Assembly: GCA_014607495.2 (NCBI GenBank)
Contig: CP053155.1
Span: 6,014,001 to 6,078,000, forward strand
From: Carposina sasakii
Taxonomy: Eukaryota > Arthropoda > Insecta > Lepidoptera > Carposinidae
Reading direction: 5' to 3'
Length of the DNA: 64,000 bases
Under the pieces are notes generated by a model, which was not told where the DNA came from, made no database searches, and saw nothing but the letters and a program-made list of their open reading frames with translations. A program made the position numbers and the translations under genes. Below, one piece after another: positions 1 through 13,825 of the stretch. The first letter of the stretch is position 1, and the number at the start of each line of letters is the position of its first letter.

Positions 1-95
1 TAATCCCGGGAAAATGTTTTTATCCCGGATAATTTCGACATTTTATTTTTTCTGTAGTCCATGCCGACGGAGTCGCGGGCGTCCACTATGATATA

Positions 96-1892
96 TAAAG
101 GCAATGCTTGATTTGATAATACTTGTATGTTCATAGTGAGCAGAAATGTTTCATGAATGAATGAACGTAATAACAATATTTTGTGAGTGATTGTAAGTAA
201 CTAACTTCAACTTTCGTGTTCGTTCTAAAAATACTGTTTGTATTTTCAGTTATTTCGGCAGAAGTGTTACAATTTTAAACCATCTAGATTTGGTACAGAT
301 AGGTTCCATAATAATTTAAGTCGTTAGTTATTTTCTAAAAATAGTGAAGTGTGTATGGAAACCAGACGAATGGGTATCATATCTGCTATCTGGTTCCCGC
401 GCTCGATGGACGCGCGGTTGACCGCACCGCTCATGTTCTCGTCTTCGATTCCCAACAATGCCAATTTACGACTGTTTCTTGGTATCTTAATTTATGGTAC
501 CCCGCTATGTTTATGAGAGTCACAATGATGGGTCAAATCTTTTAAAACATAATCAGGCAGACCAAGTTGTGAGTACAAAATGAACTCTCTCTATGAGAAG
601 TTTCAGTTTCTTGTTGAAAGTTTCATGAGCCATTGTCCCTTTTTTGGTACCCACCCATTGAAATGAGTGCACAATAAGTAGTGCCTAACTAACTAATAAA
701 TTACTTTTAAGGACATAGAATTTTTGCATGCCAATAGGAGACAAACAAACAACAACAACTTGACCTTATTTTGTGCAGATAAAGTATTTTTAATAAGAAT
801 TTAAGTTTGAGAGTAGGTACAAAGGTTCTCGTATTAATTGCCAAATAGCTACGGTATCTACATATTTGTACATTCTTTTTGTATTTCGTGCTTATGTATC
901 TGTTTAATAAAATCCAATTATACTTTGAACCAACTTCTCTAACCATACTGATCACGACAAAAGATAGCAATAAAATAAGGTTCACACGTCGCCGGAAACT
1001 CACGCCTTTTTCGTGATCATATAATTTTAGCGAATAGATTATCATCTCGCATGAGAGGTCAAAGAGAGCATAGTACAATGTAGTTCAAGGTCCTTACAGA
1101 GATAACTTGACTTTGGCTAACCATCACAGTGAAGGTGATTCTGATGGAGTAGGTGTAGGACAATACATAATTTATAAAAGTCACTTGGCCGAATGCATGG
1201 CATCAAAATTAGAGAACGGACATCGAACTCCCGTAAAACAAATAAATACAGTGATATGTACCGAAAGTGCTACCAGATATTTCTTATTAAACCTGATCTG
1301 GCTAAATTCGTGGAGTTTGTCATGATTTTCGAAATATAATTCCAAGTTTTGGTATGAATTTTATCTTTAAAGAATGTATTAATATAGTATTCATGATCTT
1401 GCAGGAAAGCCTTTTAAATAAATAGACCATTAGGACACTTTTCCAATGGGTGAAATAGAAGTGTAAATATGTTAGCAAGCTCTTGCGTAAATTGAGTTTA
1501 TTTTGGTTTAAATTTCGTTAAGATATAAGTATACTAATCGATAACCCTATGTATGTTTTTAAGTGATATCAGGTTAGAAATGACAGATAAATCCAGTTTG
1601 TAATGGCCATTTCGCTGTTTTCTGTGTGTTTATAAGGGAATCAACACCACTTAGGTACTTGACTCGGAGTTCAACCTTCTAATTTATTAAGCTCTACTAA
1701 ACCACTTTGCTATATGCCTTTAATAAACCCTAAGGCTACGTTCTCATGGCATTGTGCCTAGTGAACGTATTTTTGGAGGATATTTTATTCAGTAAGATTC
1801 ATCCTACAAAAAAAACCGTGCAGTACCTAAAGCTTCGAGCCTAAATTAAATTATAATAATATGGTGCTGGTCCACTATGTGCTATGGGCAAA
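96..1892. other. No recognised gene
   Basis: Holds a weak exon-like island at 251-480 (see findings) and ORFs of 72 and 123 codons without recognisable domains. Otherwise AT-rich sequence with nothing supported. Confidence 0.4.
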
Positions 1893-1969
1893 AGACCCCC
1901 ATCGCAGTAGCCTTGTGGCGTTCTCTGGGAGGCCTACGTCCAGCAGTGGATTGCAATAGGCTGACGACA
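1893..1969 (+). repeat. RTE LINE 3' tail, degenerate copy
   Basis: It matches the other copies of the tail whose translation is ...ALWRALGEAYVQQWTAIG-stop. Here the Gly-Glu region has lost bases, which shifts the frame. It is short and degenerate. Confidence 0.6.
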
Positions 1970-2776
1970 ATATGGTGGCGTTAACGCTAGACTGCGGTAC
2001 ATAATCGTAATATGGTCATAATGTGACATAGATTATACCTACCCTAGAGGTAGGCACCAACGTAAACCAACACTAACATGACAGTGCAACACTGGGCGAG
2101 TTGACGACATTCCTGTAAACCTCTACTGTCAATATTTATGTCTTCCACTCCATTACGACGACAAGTTTGTCTGTTTGTACGTCTGTCCACACAAAGAGTT
2201 CTTCGTATAAGCTCTGCGCAAACCGTGCAACTTGCACGTCTGTGCAAATAGGTACCTATCTATTTAAATTGGTCGATGCAAAAACTCGTCAATAGCAAAG
2301 TCAAATATAATTTTCGGAAAATATTGTTCTAGACTTATGTAACTTCGCGACAATCGGGCTATTATTGGAAATGCGATAACTCGTTTTGCTCGATAGCTAG
2401 AATAACAGAATTTATGACGGCGGTAAAACAAAATTCACACGTAGGTTTTAGTGGGTTTTCAGTACTTACTTTGAGTAGGTATTTGATGGTATTTTGGTGT
2501 ATACTAATTGGCTATTATACTTAATCTATAATAATTTGGGAAGATGGAAAAGTAGAAGGGTAAAATTTGTTTCAATTTACAAAGCTGCTGAATTTTCTTA
2601 TAACTGGTACCTTATTTCTTATTTACCTCGATGTGTCCTTCATTAATGATTCACCCTCGATATTAGTTAAATCTGAGCGATAGGTGCATTAAAATAATAT
2701 TTACTTATACCATTTAGAGGTCACATACCCAATAATAGTTTTAATTTTGTTTATGCATACGTTGATAATGGCCTAC

Positions 2777-3526
2777 TAGGGATGGCGATCTGGGATCGAT
2801 TAATCGAAAAATAGATTTTTCGAGTCAAAATAATCGATATGTAGTACTGAATCGATTCATTGGATCGATACATCACCCTTTAAAATCAACATTTGATCTT
2901 TTCTGTTTTGGTATAAACCATACAATTAGTTGAAGGTGCCCGTATTACAAGAGTGCTGTCGGTTACTCAAAAACTCGCGAGATGGCTGTGTGTTTAGTCT
3001 CCTTCGACTCACTTCTCTACAATAAAAAAAGTTACGTTTATATATTTATAATCTTTGGCTTTTTGTACATATCTGTTCTGTGATTGAAATTACGTCATCA
3101 TTCATTCATTTGTTGTTTGATTGAGTGTCGAGTGACTGTTTATTAAACAAACATACTGTGACTAGCGAAATAAATACAGATTTTTATATAGTGTTTGTTG
3201 AGGAATATATAACTAATTAAAAGTACGTAAGTAAAGCGCTCCTTATTTTTTTACTTTGATGCTATCTGATACTTTGATATGGTAATAAAAATATTTGTTA
3301 TTATCGAATTCCCTGATTTTACTGATTAAAAGATCGTTAAATTATAAAATTTGTCTTGTTTTAATTAAAATTGATTTATACGTACACTGTAAAAGCAAAT
3401 TTGAAAAAAGATCGATTTTTTGGAAATCGATCTTTTAGACCTCGATTTTTTTGTAGATCTATTCATCAGGTCACGATTCGAAACGATTTAAAAATCGATC
3501 TTTTTCGGAAAGAATCGCCATCCCTA
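2777..3526. mobile_element. hAT-like non-autonomous DNA element
   Basis: Terminal inverted repeats TAGGGATGGCGAT and ATCGCCATCCCTA bound 750 bp with subterminal ATCGAT-rich words at both ends. The flanks do not show a clear 8-bp duplication, so the superfamily call is tentative. No transposase frame. Confidence 0.6.
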
Positions 3527-4081
3527 GCCAACAAAGCCGTAGAAGACAGGAGGCGGGTGTGCCAAAAATTCGCGTATGCGATTCGGTCCCGGCCCTGCGC
3601 CCGCGCACACCACACCCTACATTGCGCGACCCACTATATATAGATAAGAAGTTCTGCATCTGAAATAGCTTGACAATAATAGAAAAGAAACAATAAAGTG
3701 GATAACATTGAAGAGAAGATAATAGCGCTTCCCGTTTTTAAATTCAGACGTCTTAGGAACTAAAAAAAAAACGCCAGCGGAAACATTTTGGCACTTCCAT
3801 GTTTTTTCTAGGTTTTCTTGCCACCTTTTGAAGGTTATCTACAATTATATTGTTATTATTATTTTTTACTCTGCTTTTCTAGAACTGACTTAACATAGAG
3901 GAAAGGTTATAAAATAAATTGTTTACTAATATAATGTTTACTAATAAAATAATAATTAGGTACGTAGATAAAGAGCAATTGAAATTTTTAATTGGGGCGA
4001 GTGTAGGTATAAATAAATTGATAAACCCTATTAAATATATATCTAATATAACAGTACTGCTTTTTATCTACCTATTTATTT

Positions 4082-4645
4082 ATATTAATTGTAACAGCAC
4101 GCATATAACGCCCAGGGCCTGGAGGCCTCAGGGCAACAAAGGAGCGGTGGCCCCCTTGCCCCAAGGTTTTATTTTACTGATTGCCTGATTGGAGTGAACA
4201 AATATAGATCAATGATTTCTATTAATATTTAAGAATAATATAATTTAATAATCACGTAAGTACCTTATGTAACTACAAAGTACTGTAGGTAAAGGTAAAA
4301 GAGCCGAAAAAATATCAAAGGAAAAGATGTTTACTAGTGTTTACTACTTGGAATTCGAAAGATTTTTGTAGCGGAGCCATCTATCGGCAGGAGAGAACCA
4401 CAATCGAATGCAAAATCCTAAAACGCGATATCGAAGTTCCTCACAATGATTGGAAATATATACATGGGCCGAACAACAACTCCCTGGCCCGGTGGGGCCG
4501 GAAGCGCTTCCCTTCTCACCACCCCCATATTTTTTTTTCAAAATCTCTATTGTGGGGGGCCCCCGTGTGTGGAGGCTCCGGGGCAATCGCCCCGGTTGCC
4601 CTCCCCTAAATCCGGCCCTGATAACGCCCCAAAACCCTTTTAACT
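4082..4645. repeat. GC-rich repeat pieces in AT-rich DNA
   Basis: Blocks at 4105-4165 and 4475-4625 (ccctggcccggtggggccgg; gggggcccccgtgtgtggagg; gcaatcgccccggttgccc) resemble a low-complexity GC-rich insect repeat. The several overlapping frames in it (60-93 codons, Pro/Gly-rich) are artefacts of composition. Confidence 0.45.
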
Positions 4646-7600
4646 TGAGACAAAGTTGGTCACAAGGTGTCTATATTTTTTTCAGTAAAGTTAGGATAAA
4701 ATACAAAGTTACGAATGGACACTACAATTAATAACATTTTTTTATATGCCTGACAAAAAATTCTGTAAATATTTGCGACCTATGTGTATACCAAAGAATA
4801 TTACACGCCGCCGCCGCCACTTATTCGCCATACATTTTCACCTACTCGTATGTCTGCGTATCTTGTATTATAGGATACCTAGTAAAAACTAGAAACACAG
4901 AGGACTCTTGCTCGTTAGCAACCCGAGTTGTGGCGCATAACCAAGTGATAAACAGAAATTTAGACATTAGTAAGATAGAGTATACATTAAGCTATAGAGC
5001 GCGCTTTACAATATTTACCTGATCCGTAGCGCAAATATGAATAGGCAACCCTATTGCCGTGTCACTGTCAATCAGAAGTATCCTACCCTCTCGTATATAA
5101 CATTGACAACGTAATACCTTTTCTACGGAACGATTTTGGTTATGGTTTAGTTTTGGTTAAAGTTTGGTTTGGGGGTATATTTATTTGACAGCGTTTCAGA
5201 CATTTTAAAAGTCTTTTTTGGCTTTAAACGTTGCCAAAATTTAGCGCGATACGAATGCGCATCTAACCTAACGTTTTTGTTACACCTAAGTTCAACAATA
5301 GCGCGATTACCCGTCAGTAGAAAAACAAGAAAGTTTTGCTTACAAAACGATACTGGCGCTCTAAGTATAACTCATGTATAGGTACTCTAAGACTAATAAA
5401 CATCCATTATCATATCGACGTCTTGTGACGTTGTAGGTGAATGTGGATCTCCAAACATCTTTTACATTGCACTATATTTTTTTATATAAAAAAAATACTT
5501 ATTACGTAGTAATTTTCCGAGATAAAAAACACAGGTAAAAAACACAAACTTACCTATATTCTTTGCCGACAATCCCAAGGGATTATCAATCATATCCAAG
5601 ACTCGTTCAGCACTTAAGCCGTCGTAAATACCTAGAACACATGTAATTATGTATAATTAAATAGTTAGTGTACCATACTAGACACCGATTTTACTAGAAA
5701 GATCGTCCCGAATCGGACACTTCTAGTATAAATAGGTCTTGTGCATATCCTTGCTTCCCGTGTATGTGCAGTCGTTCTTGTCCTGGCAAACAGAACTCGC
5801 GCGTCTAAGTACATCCCTATATAAGTACGTCTTATTGGACAGTTAAAGTGTAAAATTGTGTATGTGCATTTGTGAGTGGGAGTTTTATATGAATATGCAG
5901 GTAGGTAAGTTTTTTTTATATTAGGCATTTAAGGAATACTAGAAGTAATACTAACGTTTAGGTGTGGTTTAAGATCGTAAAGCTAGTCACCCGCTAAACT
6001 CAGTATTTAACAGCAAAATGTGTGTTTTTGTTAGTAAGTCCCTAAGCGTACAGTCTGGTCCTTAGTAGGCCCACACCCCACTTCGAAGATCAATATCAAA
6101 CAAATTAGACTATTATTGCATTAAATCCTCTTGTTCTATTTGTCGATTTGTAGAATCGGTTTGTGATATCTTTCGCATACCATAATGTACAAATGAACCG
6201 AAGAATATATTTACAACAAGGATAAGCGAAAATGCAAATCACTTTTTATTCACCAAAATGTTAAATAATACTTTATACATATGGTCTAATCCTTTTATAA
6301 TGGAATTTAAATTATAATTTCTTTGAATTTGATAATAAGTAACTAGTATAGACATACAACGTAGTTCTACTGCCTATTATAGTAAACCCGTAGTGCGTGA
6401 AATGGCGCATTTGTATAACATTAGGCTTGATTCTACACTTGCACTTTTTTATTTTAGCAGCTAAAACTAAAATTATAAACTTGTAAATAAATTTATATGC
6501 CAATAAAAAAAAAACAATGTAACAGTATAGCAAAGTGAACCTTACTCTAATAACTTGGATGAAATTGGTGATTTAGTTTATGAGTGAAATCTACATATTT
6601 CAGGCTTTTAAGAACCGGAGCTCGGTCAGTGGTTGTAACCAATTTGCAAAATATTATTTAACTGTTAAATTATAATTAAGTATATATATTTAATACATAC
6701 ACACTTTTTTGAAAGGTTCACAAGTTGGGAGAAAATTGCTGTGCATTAATTTAAATCATATATGCTATGTTTTGCTTTGCATTAAATTTTTTAAAAAAGC
6801 TGATGTAAACAAGAGTATTTGTTATAGTATTAAACATGTATTAAACACAGCGGCTTCGATGTATTTACATAAGGGAACATTTAAAAATCTTATGATCAAA
6901 CCAAACATACAGCTATATAAATAATTAACTAATTAATCCCCAATAAGTTAATAAGTAAAATGGCATCCCTTTCATACAAAAGACTATTTACTGTTATAGT
7001 TAATGATTATGACCGATGATTTACTGTCGCTACATTTCTTTGTTTATTGTTGAAGTATCAGGTTATCTCCATATTTACTCGTTGATAGCGAATGATATAC
7101 TTAAAGGAAATAAAAATATAAAGACACAATGCCGTTTATAATTTATATTTAGGTAGGATTAATTGTTTTATTGATAGATTATTCTATAACATGCAGTTTT
7201 CAACATACGATAAAGGTTTGTTATGTCAGAATTTTACCTAACATTGCTGGATATAAGTAGCATAATGATTGTGAGATATACCTATATCTGGTTTATGTGG
7301 AATTATGTATGTTAACCGGTTATAGTTATAATCGGTTTGCTATTGTACCTAATTCTGTGAATGAATCCTGTGATTGTAGAGAAAGTAGGAATACACGACT
7401 CTACATTGTCTACGTTATTTATTAAAAGCGACACAGATTAATATTGCCAGGAGACAATACGAGTACGAACAACAGGCAGGGTAATTACGTGATGTCAAAT
7501 AATAAATAACACAATGTTAGATTGTTACCCACAAATATTTAGGCAGAGAAGACGGAGAAAATATTTATAGAGGCTTGGTTGCTTTTCTACACATAAAAGT

Positions 7601-9425
7601 AAAATAGACAGGCGTTTAATCGCAAAATGATAGTTAGGTTTAGAAGAAATGCAGTTTCCTTACTTATCTGTGGATTGGTTATGGTATAGAATAGGAATAT
7701 GAACCTGGTTTCAGAGCTATGCAGGAGACCCGCTTCGGGCGCGGTACAAAATGGTTTCACAGAGACGCTGGCGCTGCTTCTTCCGTACCGCATGTAAGAA
7801 AAAAATATTTAAAAAAGTCATCTATAAAAAAATATATCTTCTATCGCCAGACAGAAGCCTTAGAGACCGTTTTCATAGTAGTATATTTTCATAATAAGTC
7901 TTCATTCGGGGTGTAAGGGACAGCCAGGCAAATATTGATATTGCTTACTCAGGCCAAAGTTCTAAAGCGAAAACAACTGAAAAATTTCACAGGAAAATTC
8001 CGAAATATTTCGACATCTAGTAGTTCGTTTAAGAACAAGCAATTTTAAGCAATGTATGATTTTCTGCGAGTGAAAACTCTGTCGTATAACTCAACATAAT
8101 GGCACCTCTCAGCATTTCGATATTTGCCTGGCTGTCACTAACACCCTCTCACATTATTAATTATAGTCTATCTTTGTTTAAGTATAACGTATTCATTATG
8201 TTTAAGAGATCTATAGAAAGTACAAACTACGCTTATATCCCTATGAATAAAAGGCAAATAAAATTTATTATGTCTATACGAAATTCAAGAATCAACCTCA
8301 AGATACTTCGAGTGAACGCAAATGAGTGAACAGCAACGTCAAACACTTATGATTCTGACAAAAAGACTTCAAAACTAGGACAAAACACTGCGCCCGCGCC
8401 GGGTTTGATAGCAAACAAACATGGCTGCCTTGTCGTCACGCCGCGCGCCCGTCACGCTGCGCCGGCGCAAGCATGCCAGGATTCCTTTGCCCAGCCCAGA
8501 CATGAATATATTAGATATGTGAGGAAGTATGTGTTTATCTAAATATAAGCCCATAATTGTCTGTCCTATTTAGCCAATAGTTAAATAGATAGGTATAGCA
8601 ACTTCTTTATGTTTAATATGGATAGAAGTTAATTTGTTTACTAATACTACCTACGCTATATTTCAACGCAAAGGTGTTTCCCATGACGCAGATACCTTTA
8701 CCTACCTTACAAAAACTGTAGAGTTATAAGATGGTTCAAAAGCCACCCATAAAGTCATCGGAAAGAAACACGTAACGGAAGGAAAATCAAATAGGTTGAG
8801 TCTTGGTAGAGTACCTAAATGTCTCGACTTTGCATTCAATTTGGGAGTTTTGTTGTAAAAGACGTAACAGATAAACATAGCGAGAAATATTTTCATACAT
8901 TAGGATCTATTTTCACTGTAGTGTCGCAGAAGGTCGACTGCGCGCGCGCCGCCCGCCCACAACAGCGCAAACAAACCAGTTAATAGGTCAATGACCCGTC
9001 TCAATCATGTTAGTTTACTCTTAACAATTTTATTCTCGTACATCGATCAATTTTGTCTAATCTAGAAATAATAGATATTGCTACTTCAATTTGATGTAAA
9101 ACATTGCTCGTCTACTCGTATATTATCATTTTGGTCGCAGTGAAATCCGCCCTCACCTTATTGATTCTTGTAAGATTGTACAATATAATTAGATAATTTA
9201 ATTAATAGATGTTTTGATGTACTTAGCTCATTGATCTAAAACTAAGTAGTTATCTCTAGCTCAGGTAAACTATTTGTGGTCACGGGTTTAAACTACTAGT
9301 CACCTTTAACTTTTACCACGTGCATAGTTATTAGGAGATACCTACTACTTATTACTGTTATTAAATGTGTAAAATAACGCCAATTTAACAGAGATTTATA
9401 GTTTTCCATATAAAACTATTTTTCC
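4646..9425. other. Gene-poor stretch with isolated GC clusters
   Basis: No recognised coding region or repeat. An exon-like GC-richer island sits at 7715-7793. CpG-dense clusters occur at 8388-8480 and 8928-8975 in otherwise AT-rich DNA; these could be regulatory but carry no frame I recognise. Confidence 0.4.
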
Positions 9426-9888
9426 AATAGGGAATATGCGTCTGATACAAAAACAGATTTTTTATATTTTATTCGAAAGATACAAACCGAATAGTGCAAA
9501 AATAACATCAATTGGTTAGTAAATACCAAAGTTACAGGTGTTTAAAAGTTTAAAAAATGAAAAGAAAATAAATTACAACATAAAAGTAGTAAAACATACA
9601 ATTTTACCCATATTTTGAATTATCTCATTGATTTAATAAAAACTTTATTAATATCTTTTTATTGACAACTGTACACAATTACGTTTATAAAATAAGATTG
9701 AATTTTTTCCATACAAATTTGAGACTGTTGTGTACTATGACGTTCAAGTCTCTGCCATTTTATGGAGCAAACGGAGCGTTTAAAAAAAATTGCCGGCTCG
9801 TATTTTTGAATCGCTGTAAAACCAAAACAGTTATGATATGATACACTTAGATATGCCATTCCAAGGGCAAATTTTATTCATTTTTTAC
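9426..9888. repeat. ~490-bp dispersed repeat A, copy 1
   Basis: Shares aatagggaatatgcgtctga, cattgatttaataaa, agtctctgccatttta-type and tagatatgccattccaa landmarks in order with 58912-59417. AT-rich, non-coding. Confidence 0.75.
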
Positions 9889-10262
9889 GTAGAACCTGAA
9901 AATGAAATTAAAAAATATCATGCATATACCCTATTGAAAACGTTTCATCAGAACAAAAAGTAACATACTCTACCTATTTAAGTTTTGCTCATTTTAATGT
10001 TTAATAATTGCATTAATGTTTACCTTGTCGTCTTCACGCAAATATTATAATATTTTCTAAGTTTCTCAAATTATGATATTAAAATACCGAGTCTTGTATA
10101 TCTAGGTAGGTTCAAACATCAACTGGAGTGAAGTTGTTAATATTCACTTTCCAAAGTCGGACGTTTTACGAAATACATAGCTTTGTGAGCAAAGTTATGA
10201 GCGGTCTAAAAGCTTTGTAAGATTTCAATGTTGGAATAAAGAAGTGCAAAACTCGGTTCGGT

Positions 10263-10449
10263 GGGTCGGTTCATATCTGACGGAACATCCCTTGTGCATT
10301 ATCGGTCGCATAACGCCAGAACAGACAAAATGTATAGAAAAACACTCGACCGTTCACACTCAACCGATGATACGTTAGTGCGTCGAGCGTACGTTTGCCT
10401 GTACCTGGAGATATGCTCGACGCATCTTCCGTCAGATCTGAACCGACCC
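10263..10449. mobile_element. 187-bp MITE with GGGTCGGTTCA ends
   Basis: GGGTCGGTTCATATCTGACG at the left is inverted, with few mismatches, at 10420-10449. The two overlapping short frames here run through the palindrome and are not genes. Confidence 0.6.
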
Positions 10450-10759
10450 TTAGACAGGTAAACCTGCGGCTATGAGAAATCATACTCGTAGCATTACTGA
10501 GTGAATGAATGAGATGTTAACCCAAACCTGGACTAGACCTCGCCTATGGTCCTCTAGTATGCATTCCACGCATCAACTGTGCACCGATGCACTAAACCAA
10601 TTCAAATATTTTCCGCCTCTATGTCTGGTGTCTAGTCGACCGGTTGTTCCCGCATTCCAGAGCTAGTGCCTTATTCCCATTAAGGAAGCACAAAAAGGAT
10701 GTGCATAACGTGATCAAACGTTGTTATCCTCCTGTGCTGATTCAGGGCTTTACTAGAAT

Positions 10760-10985
10760 ACATTATCAGCTGCATCTCTTTCAGTGCATGTCATAAGAAT
10801 GAGTTATCCTATTGAGTTATCATTCTTATACTCACGGCGCAGTCCCTCAGGCGATGGGTTAGCAAGTTGCCACTAAACTTTTACTCGCCCCGCGTTGCTA
10901 AACATATGGATATAGAAGCTCTTTCATGATTTTGCAGTTCTGGCTACTCCATTTTGGAAACACAGCTGAGTATGAATGTGGATGA
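10760..10985 (+). repeat. Dispersed repeat B, copies in six places
   Basis: Core: ggcgat-gttagcaagttg-cact, then ttctggctac-ccatttcgggaacacagc. Other copies: 15070-15190, 35525-35630, 46625-46800, 50960-51030 and 61395-61525. All are short and diverged by small deletions. Confidence 0.6.
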
Positions 10986-11245
10986 GAGTTATTATGTCAA
11001 CTCCTCTTTCTTTTTTCTTTATGACTCCCTAATCTCGATCCCACCGGGTGACGTATAACTGCATGCCGCATTTTACGAGCCCTCTGCTTGGCTTTGAGGT
11101 TTAGAACACATTTTACTGGTAACCTATGCCTTCAGCTAGGAATTTACCGGGATAATATATTTTGCATCCCTTTTTAAGGGACGGAAAATGACAAGTATTT
11201 GGTTACGTTTTTAAGTTGACCAAACGTGAAGAACCTAATCTACAT

Positions 11246-11472
11246 ACACAATTTATACATACATACATATAATCACGCCTTTATCCCTTACGGGGTAGGC
11301 AGAGCACCAAGGGCCGATAGACCCACATGGTGCCACTTCTGGCCAATTTTGAGGGTGTAGTTGAGATGTACAAGTTCAATGAGTAGTGACAGGTGGTCAG
11401 CCCATCGCCTACAAAACACCACGACCCTCTTGTCCCTCTACTGACTTGTACAGTATGCCCGGGAAGAGAAGC
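11246..11472 (+). repeat. Dispersed repeat C, copy 1
   Basis: cacgcctttatcccttacgg...gcaccaagggccgatag...cccgggaagagaagc. A common Lepidoptera interspersed repeat; no frame conserved. Confidence 0.7.
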
Positions 11473-13825
11473 TACAATTTATGTATGGCGGAAAATACTA
11501 GTAAGTCCACATTTGCTAATCCGCTAATAAAAGGTGCAAATTGACCTCTCTACCAAAGTAATAATGTTTAAGTTTTGTTGAATCCATTTTAAATACTACG
11601 AAATTACCTAAATAATACATAATCGTTCTCCCAACTGATTAGGTACCTTTAATGTTGTTTAAAGTATATTAAGAGCATAACAATGTTCATGTATGTTGCT
11701 CGTGACTTGCGTATCTTTGGGTCGACCGTGAGAAGGTCTGGGTACCCGACACTGATAATAGTAGACCATGTAGGTTATTTGGTACTCTAATCATTCCGGG
11801 TTTGGATTTACATGAAGGACAGACTATACAGGTTTATCATACAGATTTTGTTTAGGAATAGCACGTTTTGTTTGTGTCAAAATACAATATTATCTGTATT
11901 GACAAATAATTTTTGCATTTAGGTTGCGTTTAGTCTACTCGTACTCTCCCACTAGCGTAGTTTTACTCGTTATTACAAAAGGAAATAGTATTTAATATCT
12001 CTTAAAATAATGATGTTAGTGGTCTAACCTAACTAAATTATTACCATATTTGTTAAAAAATAGGTCTAACGAGAAAATCATTTTTGCATTTCACTTCAGA
12101 AAAAGTCCGTTGGAAACTTACAGAAATTCATTTGTACCTACAAAGATTTTTAATGGGATAACTTTACTATTTTTATATTACTGTTTTTATACTAGCCCCA
12201 AAATAGGAGATGATTGAGACACTTCAATGAATACGACCTCGAGGCGCCTGACGTCGACGTCGCTAACATTTTTTTATAAGAGCTCCTGTTATTAAAATAA
12301 TACCTAAATAGTATTAATTGAACCCTATTTATTGTTTTTATGGCATTGGCCTTTGATACTACTTTAGATGAAGTTGTAAAATTCTCTAATTTTGATCTAG
12401 TTTTGGTTTACAGTCTTGCAAAATTTATTGCAAGCAGAAATTCTGTGCTGACAAATATTATCTTATTATTCTCTTATTAAATATTATCATATTTATTAAC
12501 ACAGCCTTAGAAGGAATTGCTAAAGCAAAAAAATATATAATCGAAATTTTTAAGAATAAACTAATAAAATAGTGTACACAGCAGGATAAGATACCGTTGC
12601 TATAAATAAACGTAGAGATTTGTTATCTCCGTACAACATGCAGATCCCATTCCGTTCGTGTTATTACCCCATATCATCAATCGTTGACTCATAGGAACTT
12701 CAATCACACTTAACCATTGAAAATAAGCATTGAAGTAACTGTTATGTCAAAGAAAACAGCTAGAACTAGAAAAACAAAGTACCTACTACCATGTCTCAAT
12801 CGAGTGCCCTTAAGGGAAAAGTTACTAAGTACTAAGAATACAGAGTACAGTGTTAGCAAATTTGTCTCAACCAGTAGGTACCATATTCTAAGATTTTTCG
12901 GATATAACAGTATACCTAACCATGTTATGTGGGAGCTACTTATGATGTACTCGTAATTAACCATATCACCAATTGGTCAAGTATTTAAAGGTCATGGTTG
13001 TTACACGATATAATTCTCATCGATATAGTCATCGTTATAATATAATTGTTTACAAGTTTTTATCATAGTCTATGATCCTAACCTAACCTAACAAATAAAA
13101 TGTCCATTATAACATGGTGCTATGCTTCTTATGATGAGTTGGCCCTTAGTTGGCAACCGGCAACTTTACTGGAGAGCGTGGGCGCTTTGGTCGGCAAAAT
13201 GACAACTGAAATGGGAACTCTATGGATAAAGCATTAAACTTAAAAGCTACATACAAACCAGAGAAACTGCAAGCACATACTGTCGGTTAGAATGTTTGTG
13301 CTTAAAATTTTACTTCAAAACTTGATGTTAAAAGACTCTCGGGTAGAGTGATTGTCAAGCAACGTATATGGGAAATGGGCTCACTGATATCTGTTATATA
13401 AGTATGTATCGAGAGTGTAGACAGTAGGTCCAAAGAAAGGATTTGCCGAAATTCCCACGGAAACGAAAATTCTATAAGTTTAAGACGTAAAAACCGCAAA
13501 AAAATAATAAAAATTTAATATCGAGAATTCCTAATTAATATTAAATTAAACCTTATTATAGATAAGCTAACCATTCGAGCCTAGACTGGCACTCAAACAT
13601 CCATAAACGTAGGAGACCTCTAAAATAAATCAGCCCCAGGTAGCAACCTATTTGGAATGCGCGTGTTTTCTCCAGTTAATTCCGCGCTGCCCTGTCTAGT
13701 AAATGTAAAGTAAATGTGTTAGCTGAGTCAGGTTTATCAGGGCCAGTGTCAAACCAGCTATTTATGCTACAAGCAAGGAAATTATTTGGCTAGATATACT
13801 ATTTTCGGTTGTGGTAAGTTCCAGC

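Noticed and set aside
707..1078. 123-codon minus-strand ORF
   Set aside because: Composition matches the background, no recognisable motif, length within chance expectation.
4337..4731. Cluster of overlapping Pro/Gly-rich frames
   Set aside because: They all depend on a GC-rich repeat block read in several frames; no conserved frame.
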